Shown: positions 12,185 to 23,858, counted from the stretch's first letter. The stretch is DNA of 64,000 bases from Physcia stellaris (GCA_018902385.1 JABSSW010000035.1:124001-188000), one strand, 5' to 3'. Made by a program: numbers and translations. The notes: a model not told the origin generated them from the sequence alone.

Positions 12185-12565
12185 ATGCCCGTCAACACAC
12201 CTTTCTTCCTCCACATACTGGGGGAATGCGGTGCAGCCGCCGGCTTCTTCCTTCGCCCTTCTCAGACTCTCAGACAGCCGCAACCCGATGCACATGCTGT
12301 AATTCGTCAATACGCGCTTCTAATCATCTGTACCAACCTCGTCGCTATGATCTTTCTATTTCAGGACTGCCCCACTAGGATCTCAACGCGAGTGGCTGCT
12401 GCACTGGCCCTGTACCACCTTGGTCCTCTAACGCGAGCTGGTCTCAAGGTGTGGAGGGGTGAACGGATGGGGATTTGGGAGGGATTAGGTGGAGCATGGG
12501 TTCATGTGGGATTCCACGGCCTTGTCATGGCTGCTTTGGTATGGGAGGCTACACGACTTGGGTGA
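12185..12565 (+). CDS. Small four-helix membrane protein, fungal hypothetical family
   Basis: Single exon, 126 aa, starting MPVNTPFFLHILGE. Four hydrophobic segments can be seen near residues 5-24, 38-57, 66-85 and 105-122. Conserved-looking features are the PDAHAVIRQYALL stretch between helices 1 and 2, ALALYHLGPLTRA in helix 3, and a His-containing last helix. The layout resembles short hypothetical membrane proteins common in Pezizomycotina genomes. No function is known to me. It stands alone in a gene-poor stretch, with its stop about 750 bp before the pyruvate dehydrogenase gene. Confidence 0.7.
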   Translation: MPVNTPFFLHILGECGAAAGFFLRPSQTLRQPQPDAHAVIRQYALLIICTNLVAMIFLFQDCPTRISTRVAAALALYHLGPLTRAGLKVWRGERMGIWEGLGGAWVHVGFHGLVMAALVWEATRLG

Positions 12566-13312
12566 TCCGCCATGAACACAAGGGCCTAGCACACTCCTCC
12601 GCGCATTATTGCGGTTACAGTATCTCCCAGCTTGCCGCCGGTGGATTCGACAATTTCAACGACTACGTTCGCAGGGTTCGGCTTCTTGTTTAACCTTTAG
12701 GCCAATTTGGAGATTCCAAAGTCGCGGAATCGCGCATGGGGCATAAACCTGACGCAGCACTTGCTCTCGACTGAACGCTGTTTGACACTTGAGCGATGCT
12801 TATGCATTCTCACACGTACACCTTCACAAGGTCGCGATCGTCTTATTCAACGGAAATACGGGTAAACTATAAGATTTTGGACATGATACATGTAGATAGA
12901 ATCCATGTAGTAGTCAAGGTCAACAGGCTTCGAGGCTGTGTCTTGGAGACATCGTTTGGTTCCTTACTACTATTGTCATGCCATACTTAGCAGCTGCTCA
13001 TTCGGATGGCTAGCGAGATGGATGAAAGCAATGCAGTGTCTATTGAAGCATATAAGAGTTGGCCTCGTAATTGTCTGAAGGTCCGTCTCTGATAATGCTA
13101 TGGAGGTACGGAGTGGAGGATTTAGGATATCTTAGATGTCGAAGTTTTGAAGGCGAGAGCCGGGCTAGCTTAGAGCAGTTTAGCTCTTCAGTATCTCCAG
13201 AAGCTTAATTCGACAATTAGACTAGCGGTTCAATCGCCGAGCGCCGAGCAAAGAGTTCATTCTTCATTCCGACATTGATGAGAGCTGCTTCAATCGTCCA
13301 TCTCCACTCATC
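12566..13312. other. Intergenic: promoter and 5' leader of PDA1
   Basis: No gene was seen in these 747 bp. The 60 bp before 13313 are rich in C and T and probably form the 5' leader of the pyruvate dehydrogenase gene. Confidence 0.45.
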
Positions 13313-14743
13313 ATGCTTAGCCGGACTGTGAGAGCAAGATGTGTAGCGCCTCTCAGGCAAACCGCTCCTGCTCGTTTGTCAAGGCGACCTGTCACCACTG
13401 ATGCAGCTTCATCTCATGCCGAAAAAGAGCATGTTCCATCGGTAAGCAGGAAGATTCGGCAAAGGTTGGAGTGATATGTCGTGGAACTAATCAGAATCTG
13501 TGAGCAGGAAGATGACAAGCCCTTCGAAGTCAGGCTCTCCGACGAGAGCTTTGAGACCTACGAGCTCGATCCTCCTCCCTATACTCTCCAAACCACTAAA
13601 GCCGAGCTGAGGCGGATGTACTTTGATATGGTCAGGATACGGTACGGCCGCGGACTTAGCTTTCATACAAGCGTGGGACACTAATGGAGCTTCGTAGGCG
13701 TATGGAGATGGAGGCGGATCGACTTTACAAGGAAAAGAAAATCCGTGGGTTTTGCCATCTTTCCACAGGCCAAGAAGCCGTTGCCGCAGGCATCGAGCAT
13801 GCCATAACCAAGGAGGATCATGTCATCACCGCCTATCGTTGCCACGGTTTCGCTCTCATGCGTGGTGGTACCGTCAAATCCATCATTGGCGAGCTTCTTG
13901 GCCGACGAGAAGGTATCGCCTACGGAAAGGGCGGCTCCATGCACATGTTTGCAAAGGGTTTTTACGGCGGTAATGGGATTGTTGGTGCTCAAGTACCTGT
14001 TGGGGCAGGTATCGCATTTGCGAATCAATACAATGATAAGCAGAACACTACCATATGTCTCTACGGGGACGGTGCGAGCAATCAGGGTCAAGTGTTCGAG
14101 GCCTTCAACATGGCCAAGCTGTGGAATCTGCCCATCTTGTTCGGCTGTGAGAGTAAGTATCCTTGGCCGCGTCCTTTGTCCACAGACTTCCCTTCCACAG
14201 CTTTTCCAAAGCTAACACGTTGCTAATTGGGGTCCAGACAACAAGTACGGAATGGGCACCGCCGCCAACCGCGCCGCTGCTCTGACAGAGTATTACAAAC
14301 GCGGTCAATACATCCCAGGCCTCAAAGTCAACGGCATGGACATCCTCGCTGTCAAAGCAGCCGTTGAATACGGGAAGCAGTACACCGTCGCAGGCCACGG
14401 CCCACTGGTCCTCGAGTACGTCACCTACCGATACGGAGGACATTCAATGTCCGACCCAGGCACCACGTATCGGACTCGTGAGGAGATTCAGCGTATGAGA
14501 AGCACCAATGATCCCATCGCAGGCCTCAAACAGAAGTTGATCGACTGGGAGGTTACGACTGAGGAGGAACTGAAGGGTCTTGACAAACAGGCAAGAACAG
14601 TTGTCCAGGAGGAGGTTGCAGAAGCAGAGAAAATGGCCGTACCGGAAACGACTCCACAGATATTATACGAGGATATTTACGTCCGTGGGAGCGAACCGCA
14701 ATTCATGAGGGGCCGTGTTCCAGAAGAGAATTACTACTATTAG
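13313..14743 (+). CDS. PDA1: Pyruvate dehydrogenase E1 component, alpha subunit (mitochondrial)
   Basis: Part of the E1 heterotetramer that decarboxylates pyruvate with thiamine diphosphate, feeding acetyl-CoA to the TCA cycle in the mitochondrial matrix. Four exons, 13313-13441, 13508-13641, 13698-14152 and 14238-14743, give 407 aa. Residues 1-30 are Arg/Ser/Ala-rich and lack acids, as expected of a mitochondrial presequence. [17 protein letters not shown] and TAYRCHGF are substrate and cofactor contacts. The ThDP motif runs from GDG at about residue 211 to ENN about 30 residues later. [20 protein letters not shown] is the regulatory phosphorylation loop. The ENN pair is rebuilt across the 85-bp third intron. 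It converges with the ZIP transporter gene. Confidence 0.97.
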
Positions 14744-14946
14744 ATGAGGTCTCATGGGCTCACATACCCCTAATCTGGCAGCGAATTGCGCCAATGTCCT
14801 CTGCACAGTCGAGAAAGCAAGGCGTACGGATGTTTCGTGGTACCCAGGCTATCCGAGGGCGTTGGAAGGAAGCATGTGCGGCGGAACATAAACTTTGCAA
14901 TCCGATCGGGTCCTTTGGAGTGGCATCTGAAGAAATTCCAAAACGA

Positions 14947-16311
14947 TTAATGCGCGTGACCTATCTGCGTTATCAAAGGTAACAGCATCCCCCCAACAGC
15001 AGCCAAGACCAGCTTCAAACTCCTGCCATCCGCCTGCAATGGCCTTTCCCGTAAATGGCTTCCGTCTATATATCCATTGCTTTGAGTATCCTCTAACGCG
15101 ATGCTCGGTTGGTCTTCGTCTTGCATTGTGTGCATGGCCACATATCTACAATTGAAGCGCCGTTAGTTCCAGATCCAAATCCAATGGCGCGCAAAGGTAG
15201 ACTCACAGAAACGTCCCTCCGCTGAACAGTAGTAGTACGCCCGTCCACCACCTCATCGATTCCTCTCCCGCTCCCTCTGACACCCCCCCACCTAGCGTTC
15301 GTACGACCAGCCACGTCGCTAACGCTCCAGCTGGTGCTGCCAAACTGAAAAACACCAGATGCGCCCGCGCTGCCCTTTTACCCAGGCCTTGCTTCAACAA
15401 AACCGACGTCAACCCGAATGCTGCGGGCGCTTTATGAACCATGATTGCGAGAAATATAATAAACGACAAAGATTTAGTGGTGGATGAGGAAGATGATGCA
15501 CCCAGTGCGATACCGTCCGCCGCGGCATGGATGCAAAGACCCAGAGTCGTGGAGAATGAGCGCTGCGGAGGCGAGGTGCTGCCCGTAGGCGATGAGGCTG
15601 TGGAAAGGTCGGATAGGGAGTAGATGTTCTGGCGCGGAGGGGTTCGGGATTGTGGTGCGAGGCGGGGGAGGGTGTCGAGGAGGTACATGAGGATGAAGCC
15701 CAGGATCAGAGAAAGGCCTATCCAGGCGTGGGGCGTACGTGACGGTACCTCCGAGGAGGAATGTGTGGGTGCGGGCTTTTCGACGGCTTTCTCGTCGTCG
15801 GTCTCGAGGATTGAGATTTCGCCTTCTGCTGTGGGCGTTTGGGGGGGTTCGTCGCTCCCCGATTCTATGGCTGCGTCTTCGGGTATAAAGGGGCCTGGCA
15901 TTGCTTCGAAAGCGCTTGTGTTGGGGGTATCTTCGTCGTCCCGCCGTAGCCAATTGGTTTTCTGTATATAATTCCGCCTTTGGTAGTCGAGAGGATTCCT
16001 TGTCTCTAGAAATGATGATTGTAGTAGGGTCACGTCTCTCCGCTCATGCGCATGCTTCGGGTCGCTGGCACTATATAGAGTCTCGACGCCTTCAGGTATG
16101 ATCACGATCAGGGCTGTTCCTACGAGGACGCCCATCCCAATGGTGGAGATCAAACGCAGGCGTGATTGGGAAAGCGAAAACGTTAGCGGAAGGGACCCGG
16201 CAAGGAAAGATCTGATGTTCGGTCAGTTTATAATGAGGTCCGACCTGCAAGGACTTACGCAATGGCCATCAAGGTGCTCAAGGTGAGCAACATAAATAAT
16301 CCGCCCAACAT
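14947..16311 (-). CDS. ZIP-family zinc transporter (ZIP9/SLC39A9-like)
   Basis: Three exons, 16311-16259, 16211-15207 and 15145-14947, give 418 aa. The first two exons build the first helices: MLGGLFMLLTLSTLMAIA, SFLAGSLPL, then ISTIGMGVLVGTALIVIIPEGVETLY, with the HxxxP-type metal site replaced by IPEG as in ZIP9-like proteins. A long disordered, acidic loop of about 100 residues follows. Then come LGLCIHAAADGIALGA and FLAIMVHKAPAAFGL, whose His, Asp and Glu-like residues form the ZIP metal centre. The last exon holds LAAVGGMLLPLITQIGHAH at the C terminus. Likely a Golgi or vesicular zinc importer, by family. It is divergent from HAT1, with 338 bp between start codons. Confidence 0.9.
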
Positions 16312-16649
16312 CTTTCCTCGGGTTATTGTAAGTGATATCGTGGAATCACACCTGCATCCTCATGATACCGCCAACGTTCTACCTGTCTCATCTAGCTCCT
16401 TGTATGCCCCTGATTCCACAATCATCGGCACCGAAAACACTCGGTTCCAAGTCTAAGCATCTGTCTTTCGCAATTTGAAGAGTCCGGTTCTTGAACGCCA
16501 AGTTTCAGCCTTATCCGCTGCTTACTCATCCTCTAGTCAAGTGGTTGCATGCCTAGCGCGAAAGTCGCGTTCGCGATGCTCTGAAAGTTGGATGCTCCTT
16601 CACCTCTCATCTTCGGAAACTATCGTGTCCTTAGAACATCGTTTTCACC
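16312..16649. promoter_or_regulatory. Shared divergent promoter region (ZIP transporter / HAT1)
   Basis: 338 bp separate the two start codons of head-to-head genes. No coding signal was seen. No specific factor site is claimed. Confidence 0.5.
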
Positions 16650-18323
16650 ATGTCGGACGAAGGGGAGTGTAAGCTGATTGATGCGACTGGAGTCAATTGA
16701 CCTCTACTGATTAATCCTCTAGGGTCAAGCAACGCGAACGAAGCAATCAAGATATCGATCGTGCAAGCAGGCGAGACATCACCCAAGACCCTCTCCTCTT
16801 TTCACCCTCAGTTCACATACCCAATCTTCGGGGAGGAGGAACGTATATTCGGCTACCAAGGGTTGAAGATTCACTTGCGCCTTGCCGCACATGATGCCTA
16901 TCCAAACGTCGAGATTTCCTACGACAAGAAATTCAAGGCAGTGGGTGAAACCACAGCTACGGACATTGAAGGATTCTTAAAGGACTGGCTCCCTGCTAGT
17001 AAGCTACCACTATCAGGCCAGATCAGATTCCAGCTGCTGAGCTATGAGAGATACAGTCACCTTTACGAAGCATGCCAACTTCAACACCCGGGTACAGAGT
17101 GATACCTCAGCTAAGGCATTTACGCCGCCCGGGAAGCTGATAGAGAGCTATACTAGTAAAGGTCGCAACTTCGAGATATGGCTCGGTGAATTGACAGATC
17201 CTGCCGTGCAAGCAATTGTCGAGCGTTTGCAAATATTCATTTCCTTTTTCATTGAGGGAGGAACACCTATAGATCTTGACGATGCGGAATGGACATTGGC
17301 ACGATGGCGGGTCTTCTTCGTGTAAGACCGCTGTGGAAATCTTACGTCCAATTGCTGACGTCCGCTAGCTACGAAAAGTTGCCTGATTCACCTCATCCCT
17401 TCGCCTCCGTTTATTCAATAGCCGGCTACTCGACCTCCTATCGCTTTCTCACCTACGCTCCCACAGGTAAACCTACGAACCCCATACGACAAACATCCAA
17501 AGATAACATGCAAACCTTCACTCTCCCACCACCAGAGCCAATCTCTCCATCATCTCTACCCTCTCGAGCACGTATTTCACAATTTCTTATCCTTCCCTCA
17601 CACCAACACCACTCGCACGGGTCTCACCTCTACGCCGCCATGACGAATACCTTCCTCGCCTCTCCCACCTGTACGGAGATAACGGTCGAAGACCCCAGCG
17701 AAGCCTTCGACGATCTCCGCGACTACTGCGACTACACCAGACTCCTCGCGAACGGCACACTGGGGCAAATCAAACTCTCCACGAACATCGACCCGAAGCT
17801 TACGGCCAAGAAGATCGGCGTCCGCGTCCCTACCTCGAAGCTATTGGATGTGCCTTTGCTTGAATCGCTACGGAGGAAGAATAAGCTTGCACCCCGGCAA
17901 TTCCACCGTTTGGTCGAGATGCACCTGCTCTCACAGATAGCACCGCATGCGCGCCAGGCGGGTACCGCGCGGCTGACGCAACGTGGTAGAACGAGTGATC
18001 AGGACGATCGGACGTTCTACTACTGGCGGTTGCTGGTGAAGCAGAGGGTGTATAAGAAGAACAAGGATGTTCTCATGCAGCTGGAGCATCTGGATAGGAT
18101 CGATAAAGTGGAGCAAACGGTGGGAGAGGTCATAGGGGACTATGAGCGACTGTTAAGGGGAATGGTGGAAAAGGCAATGAAGGGCGATGATGGGGTTGAG
18201 GGGCAAGCGAGTAAGAATGGTGAGAAAAGGGAACGAGGAAAGAGGAAGCTTGTGGTTGAAGATGATGAGGATGAGGATGTTGGTGGTGGGGAGCCGGGGC
18301 GGAAGAGGAATAGGGAGACGTGA
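16650..18323 (+). CDS. HAT1: Histone acetyltransferase type B catalytic subunit Hat1
   Basis: Acetylates newly made histone H4 (Lys5/Lys12 in the family) before chromatin deposition, with the Hat2 WD40 partner. Four exons, 16650-16668, 16723-16998, 17057-17321 and 17369-18323, give 504 aa. The 19-bp first exon encodes MSDEGE and the first base of Trp. The Hat1 N-terminal domain is clear: SNANEAIKISIV, SFHPQFTYPIFGEEERIFGY, YTSKGRNFEIW and FFIEGGTPIDLDD. The GNAT domain follows, with ISQFLILPSHQHHSHGSHLY near residues 255-273 as the acetyl-CoA binding region, and the tail carries MLQ-type helices. The last 40 residues are Lys/Glu-rich with possible nuclear-targeting basic runs. Confidence 0.96.
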
Positions 18324-18610
18324 ATATTGGATTATTGATGATGCATGCGGATGGGCGTTAGCGGATGTCAATATCCGGATGGCTTGCAGCATTTTCGAAA
18401 AGCCCGTCCGAAGGCTGAGGAGGTATGTATCATGCATGCATGGCGTTGGCGCGCACAGCTCTATCAACGAACGAGATACTCGCCAATCTGCAAATGGTTG
18501 ATCCCTTCATGCGTCCGAGACTAGGACCCAGTAAATCACGCCCGTGGCTTTCACGGTCTTGTCGGTGGAGCGGGTCTGGCCTCGAAGCTCAATCTTAAAA
18601 CGTTGGGCTA

Positions 18611-20485
18611 TCAAATATTGCGAATACCCAACCCTTCCAACCCTTCAATGACTTCCACCAAGCCCTCTTCTGCTTCTCCATCCGCTATTCCCTGTTTGGT
18701 GCCGGCCAATTTTAGAAGCTTGGATGCCTGCGCGCTGTACCTCTTCCTCAGGTTCCTCGGAGCTTTACTCAGAAGCTCAACGGCTAATTGAGAGACGGCG
18801 ATAGCAAGATCGAGACGTTCGTGTTGAGAACGCGAGCCTGGAGGCAGTCAGCTTGCTTTTTGGCGAGCGACGAGCGACTTGTGGGGAATCAGGAAGTCGG
18901 AGATGTATAGCTTACCCTGTAAAGCCTCCACAGCCATGTCTACGACGGTCATCCAGTCCTCCTTGGACGGGCCGGTTACCTCGGATTCTACCACAGTAAG
19001 GAGGACCCGAACTGCCTCAGTCCCTTGCTGCGCTGTGACTTCTTCAGAATGAAGTGCTGTTTTTAGTCCTTGGTAAACGGTACTCCACCCCTCTTCGTTC
19101 AAGAAAGCATCCACGCCTTCCGGTACGGTTAAGATACCCTCCAGCGCAATCAACACAGGCGAGGAGAACTCCGCTCCTGCCCGAGCTCCGGAATACAAAT
19201 GCAGTAAGACGTCCATAATGCCAGCTGCCTCTCTGCGCAATGCATCATTATCATCCTCCCGAAGCCAGAGTGCGAGAGCGCGGACCTCGGACAATGTAAG
19301 CGGATCCTCTGCCATGGACATGTTTGAAGCCTGCCATGTGATAGCCCGAGTGGTCGACGAGGAAGGATCGGCGAAGGCGCGCGCGGATGGATGAAGGCCC
19401 GCGGCACCGGCTACGGACGCATCGAAGCGGTCTCGGAGGTGCTCTATCGTAAGTGACAGGGTTTCCGATATATCCGTCCGGAGCTGCAGAAGCTGGGATG
19501 CTTCCAGTTGGGGCTGGCTGCCACCGGCGGAAGAATTGGAATCATCATCGTTGTCCAAGCTTCGGACCAGGTAGCCGATGAAATTCGAAAGTATGTCGAA
19601 GGACTCGGCGATTCGCATGGAGGTTGTCGAGTACTCTGAAGTGTTGAGCTTTTCTTGTAGAGAGGGTATTGTAGATCGAATATCGATCAGTAGCATTTTG
19701 ATAAAGAGATATGCTGAAGGTTTCGTGGAAGTACCCTTGGGACCTGCTACGTTGCTGAAGAGAAGAGACGGGAAATTGAGGGCTAATAGTATTTGAGAAA
19801 TTTGGGATACCGTCGTTGGCGAACTACAAGAATCATCCATTAGAGAAGATAAGTACCGAGAAAAAACGAAACTCATACAAGCGTGACAATTTGATTTTGC
19901 ATGCAGAGATACTTTTTCTCTTCGACGCCCGGGCTCGCTATAGTCTCATCCCGTGCCTGATTGCCATTGGATACATAGCTAGGAATAAACCAGCAATCGC
20001 ACTACGTGCCAGGTCATGGCATGCCAGACTCCCAACAGATTGAGACATCGACTCCCTTACCTTGAAGGCACAGCAGCAATGAGTTCATCTGCTTGATTAC
20101 TGAACTTCTGATCTTGTAAGATCTCATGTGGTAGTAGATTTACGAAGACATGTATGACAGCAACCGCTAGTCCTACCATGCTCTGTGCTTCCTGTTTAGT
20201 TCTCTTATCGCTTGACCTAGCTTTAAGCAGGCGACTCAAAAACTTGGGTGGTATAGATTCCCAACATCTCAGGATAGTTTTCCTATCTTCGCGAAGCTCC
20301 TTCCGCTCGTCCAAGATGGATCTTAGCAGAGAGATTGCAACGAAGTTCGAAGTATCATCGCCGGCTTTGAACAAAGTCAGAGCGGAGTCCAAGCTTTTGG
20401 CTGAAGTGAAGGATGTCTTTTCATCGGAATCTGACGGGGCCGTTGGCTCCTCATGGCTGCTTTTCTCGGATTCGTGAGAGCTCAT
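18611..20485 (-). CDS. Neurochondrin-like (DUF1941) armadillo-type protein
   Basis: Main model: exons 20485-20061, 19823-18916 and 18837-18611, 519 aa. The first exon has an acidic, Ser-rich start, then FVAISLLRSILDERKELREDRKTILRCWESIPPKFL in the manner of fungal neurochondrin proteins, and LAVAVIHVFVNLLPHE. The second has SAYLFIKMLLIDIRSTIPSL and a long helical array. The third has ERLDLAIAVSQLAVELLSKAPRNLRKRY. The 237-bp first intron is much longer than its neighbours. It contains an open stretch (around 19985-19920) that could be a small phase-compatible exon, adding about 21 residues. Function is unproven; in animals neurochondrin is a cytosolic scaffold. It is head-to-head with the L12 gene. 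Confidence 0.82.
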
Positions 20486-20796
20486 CGTGACTTTGCAAGG
20501 ATCTGTGCTCTCTCTGCAGATCGTGATCCGCTACTACTGTAAGAGTCCCAAGGAGCTAGGGCATTTGGGAGTTTGTCTCGATTGCAGCCAGCTCGACTTT
20601 GGAGTCGTACAACAGACCAAGACTCGGCTCCGCAGTAGATGGAAGATTCGGTTTCATGACGGGTGTCGTGGAGTTGGCTGTGGAAGAGCAATCGGTGCGG
20701 GTAGATCCGAACTCGAAAACGGCGCTAGTGAATCGGCGAAATGCACTTGTGCCTCGACAACTATTCTCGTGGAGAAAGTACCCTCCACAGCTCAAA
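20486..20796. promoter_or_regulatory. Shared divergent promoter region (neurochondrin / mitochondrial L12)
   Basis: 311 bp separate the start codons of two divergent genes. The + strand frame of the L12 gene is open through part of it, but no homology to L12 is visible before the ATG at 20797. Confidence 0.45.
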
Positions 20797-21420
20797 ATGT
20801 CTCCTTCACATACAACTACTCTACGATGTTGCGCGAGGGCCTTTCGAACTTCTTCGGGACCAACACATATCGCGCCCATAGTACTCTCACATCGCCAACG
20901 AAGGATACCAACCCGGAGATGCGCATCCACAGCAACTGCCACAAGCTCCAACCCAAAGATTTCTGGGATCGTTGACCAAATAAGTCAATTGACATTGTTG
21001 GAGACGGCGGATCTTGTATCTAGTCTTAAGGTACGCGCCCTACCTCCCCCCCATTCTACTTCTTCTAGTTCCGTAGCTTACACCTTCGTCCTCCAGTCAC
21101 GACTGAACATTCCCGATATGCCGATGGGTGGTTTCGCCGCTGGCGCTCCAGCAGCTCCAGCACCACCGGTGGAAGAAGAAGAAGCCGCTCCAGCCGCCCA
21201 AGAGAAGACCTTATTCACCCTGACTCTGAAATCATTCGACGCCGGCGCGAAGCCGAAGATCATAAAGGAAATCAAAAGCATGTTAGGGCTGAGTTTGGTG
21301 GATAGCAAGAAGTTCGTTGAGAGTGCACCTAAGATGATGAAGGAGGGGGTGCCAAAAGAGGAGTCCGAGAAAATCATCGAGACGTTGAAGGGGCTGGGGG
21401 GTGTAGTGACTATGGACTGA
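20797..21420 (+). CDS. MNP1: Mitochondrial ribosomal protein L7/L12 (bL12m)
   Basis: Stalk protein of the mitochondrial large ribosomal subunit that recruits translation GTPases. Two exons, 20797-21030 and 21097-21420, give 185 aa. The N terminus (MSPSHTTTLRCCARAFRTSS) is basic and hydroxylated, as in mitochondrial presequences. The dimerisation region ISQLTLLETADLVSSLK is joined to SRLNIPDMP by the splice. An Ala/Pro/Glu hinge (AGAPAAPAPPVEEEEAAP) follows. The C-terminal domain starts near residue 116, with KPKIIKEIKSMLGLSLVDSK and VPKEESEKIIETLKGLGG. The 66-bp intron is a multiple of three and has no stop in frame, so retention would insert 22 residues. Confidence 0.95.
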   Translation: MSPSHTTTLRCCARAFRTSSGPTHIAPIVLSHRQRRIPTRRCASTATATSSNPKISGIVDQISQLTLLETADLVSSLKVRALPPPHSTSSSSVAYTFVLQSRLNIPDMPMGGFAAGAPAAPAPPVEEEEAAPAAQEKTLFTLTLKSFDAGAKPKIIKEIKSMLGLSLVDSKKFVESAPKMMKEGVPKEESEKIIETLKGLGGVVTMD

Positions 21421-21721
21421 TCGATTTGTGTCTCAAGAAGGCCTCACAGAGTAGCGGCCATAAAGAGATACGCAATTGTTATAGAAACCGAAGCATTGTA
21501 AATTAGACTCTGCTGGTCTGCATCAGCTTGGGATATGGGATCCAGACCGGCCTTGAGTGTTGGCCAGAAACATACTGGGCGAGGCACAGCCTGTACTATA
21601 AAGCCTTGAAACTCTTGTATCCACTGTTGAGCGCCGCCCTCGAGGTGAAAAAGCAATCCCCAATTGGAAGCCACCCCAAAACTCCGTAGTATGCTCGGGG
21701 TATCAATATGCAAGCACTATA
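21421..21721. other. Intergenic between convergent L12 and CTK3 genes
   Basis: About 300 bp of shared 3' flank. A minus-strand ORF of 89 codons has no recognisable motif and is probably chance. Confidence 0.5.
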
Positions 21722-22552
21722 TTACTCGACTTCGATCGCCTGTCGTCTTTCCACGGCATCTTCTTCTGCTGCTAGGTAGTCATCCTCATTTATGTCACTT
21801 GCCTCATCCCACATTCTCTCAAATTCATCGTCACCATCATCACCGATGGCCCATATGCTTTCCCTGAGCCTTTTATGACGTTCTCGATCCTCTTCGATCC
21901 TTTGCTCTATCTGCCGCTTGTCGGGTCTTGTCACGCCGTTGGCTTTCGATCCAGCATTCGGTGCCGGTGCGTGTTCCAGTTGGCTGTTTGGGTCGGTTGG
22001 GGAGAGTGCAGGATGGGCAGGCAGGGTGTCTCGTTCTTGGAGACAAGCTTCAATTTCGGTCACTCGATCAGGGGCAAGGATGCTCTTCTGTTGCAGCCCC
22101 GCTAGCACCTATACTCGATAGTTCAGCGCCGGCGCGATTGGTCCTTCAAATATTGCACGAACATACCCGCCTGACAACCTTGACATTGGCCGCCCCTGAA
22201 CCATCACTAGGTGCCACGGCATCCACGATCGTTAAGATATCTTGCTGCATCATTCGTACGTAATTAGGATGATTCTCGCGTTGGGCCATGTCGCAGAAAT
22301 GCTCGATGAAGTACATTATGTTTGCCCGGTTATTCATGGAATTCTGGCGGGCGTTAATGTTTGATCTTTAAAGCAGGACATACAACACGTACATACTCGC
22401 TCTATTTGTTCAAGGATGCACGAATGTAGGTCCTCGTCCATATCCCGGTGTTTGAGCGCATAGTGGGCAGCCTTCTGAGAGGAATTGACAGAGGCATTGA
22501 GATGTTGCAGCTGTGACGTGAATCGCATGCGGACCTCGAATGGATCCGCCAT
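21722..22552 (-). CDS. CTK3: CTD kinase subunit gamma, Ctk3
   Basis: Third subunit of the CTDK-I complex that phosphorylates the RNA polymerase II C-terminal domain in the nucleus. Three exons, 22552-22397, 22343-22167 and 22108-21722, give 239 aa. The start is MADPFEVRMRFTSQLQHLNAS, typical of fungal Ctk3. An upstream in-frame ATG would add 17 residues without homology. The N-terminal CID-like helical domain spans about residues 1-130: KAAHYALKHRDMDEDLHSCI, NRANIMYFIEHFCDMA and DILTIVDAVAP. The C-terminal part has RIEEDRERHKRLRESIWAI and an acidic end. Head-to-head with the P5C reductase gene, 231 bp between starts. Confidence 0.93.
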
Positions 22553-22783
22553 GACATTCAGCGAGAGTAGGTGGGACTTTTGCAGTTTCTTGGCAATACA
22601 CACAAATCCTTAAAAGTGAGTGGACTTGGGTTGTCAGATTTAATGGGCTTGCTCCTCGGCTATTTGTTTATCCCCGCAAAGCCCGACTCAAACATTGAAA
22701 AAGACCATGGCGCGCTGCACAAGCAGACCAGCTTATTGGAATTCTGACTTGCAGCGAAATCGGATACCATAGCTAGCATCGAT
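22553..22783. promoter_or_regulatory. Shared divergent promoter region (CTK3 / P5C reductase)
   Basis: 231 bp separate two divergent start codons, the shortest such spacing in the window. No specific site is claimed. Confidence 0.45.
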
Positions 22784-23858
22784 ATGGACCTCTACACTCA
22801 ACCCAATGGCAGCGCTCGCATGCATAGGGATCCAGATAAATCTATGGTCCTAACCATCTTAGGATGCGGTATGTCTACCTGATCATGGAGCCTAGAGATC
22901 CGTGCATAATGCTTTGAATCCAGGAACTCTTGGCTCTGCGATCCTTTCTGGAATTCTTGACTCAATCTATCCGAGCAGCCATGTTCCCGATAGTTCATCC
23001 ATACCAGCATTCGAGATTGCCCAGGCAAATACGCCTGATCGAACGCCAGGGGCTTTTATCGCCTGTGTGACCCGACCCACTTCGTTACAAAGGCTCAAGT
23101 CAGACCTCGAGCCACATCTCCATTGCATCGAGATACTCCAGAATGATAATCTGAGGGGTGTTCAGCATGGTGATGTGGTTCTCCTGGCATGCAAACCACA
23201 GATGGTTCGCGAGATCTTAAGCGAAAACGGCGTACGAGAAGCCCTTGCTGGGAAACTTCTTATCAGCATCCTAGCCGGGGTGCCAGTTTCACAGATCGAA
23301 GAGATACTGTATGGGGGTTCGACCGAGCCTAAGCTAGCGTCTGAAGACCGCTGCAGGGTAGTAAGGGTAATGCCAAATACGGCCTCACTCAATCGTGAAT
23401 CCATGACCGTTATCGCGAAATCTACCCCACCACTTCCATCTGACCAGGCGTCACTCATCACATGGATGTTTACGCGAATCGGCCGCGTTGTGCATCTGCC
23501 TGCTTCCGCCATGGATGCCTCTACAGCGCTGTGCGGCTCTGGCCCTGCCTTCTTTGCCTTGATGCTTGAAGCCATGGCTGACGGCGCAGTAGCAATGGGT
23601 ATCCCTAGAGCTGAAGCCCAGGAGATGGCGGCACAGACAATGAGGGGCTGCGCAGGGATGGTCTTGAAAGGTCAGCATCCGGCGTTCATTCGGGAGAAGG
23701 TCAGTACCCCTGGAGGCTGCACAATTGGCGGGCTGCTGGTCCTGGAAGAGGGGAGCTTGCGAGGAACAATCGCCAGAGGGGTGAGAGAGGCGACTGTGGT
23801 GGCGAGCCAACTTGGCAAGGGTGTTCAAGGTGTGAATGGGACCTGGGGAAGATGCTAA
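22784..23858 (+). CDS. PRO3: Pyrroline-5-carboxylate reductase
   Basis: Reduces pyrroline-5-carboxylate to proline with NAD(P)H, the last step of proline synthesis. Two exons, 22784-22868 and 22924-23858, give 339 aa. The Rossmann dinucleotide motif is rebuilt across the intron: VLTILGCG plus TLGSAILSG (about residues 22-37). Further signatures are DVVLLACKPQMV, LLISILAGVP, RVMPNTAS, ALCGSGPAFFALMLEAMADGA and the family signature near the end, KVSTPGGCTIGGLLVLE with a preceding Arg. Length and motif order are normal for fungal ProC. A small insertion (the acidic STEPKLASEDR loop) sits between two core motifs. The N-terminal 20 residues before the Rossmann strand are not conserved. Confidence 0.95.

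Noticed and set aside
21444-21713. Minus-strand ORF of 89 codons between L12 and CTK3
   Set aside because: No family resemblance, and it sits in the shared 3' flank of two convergent genes.
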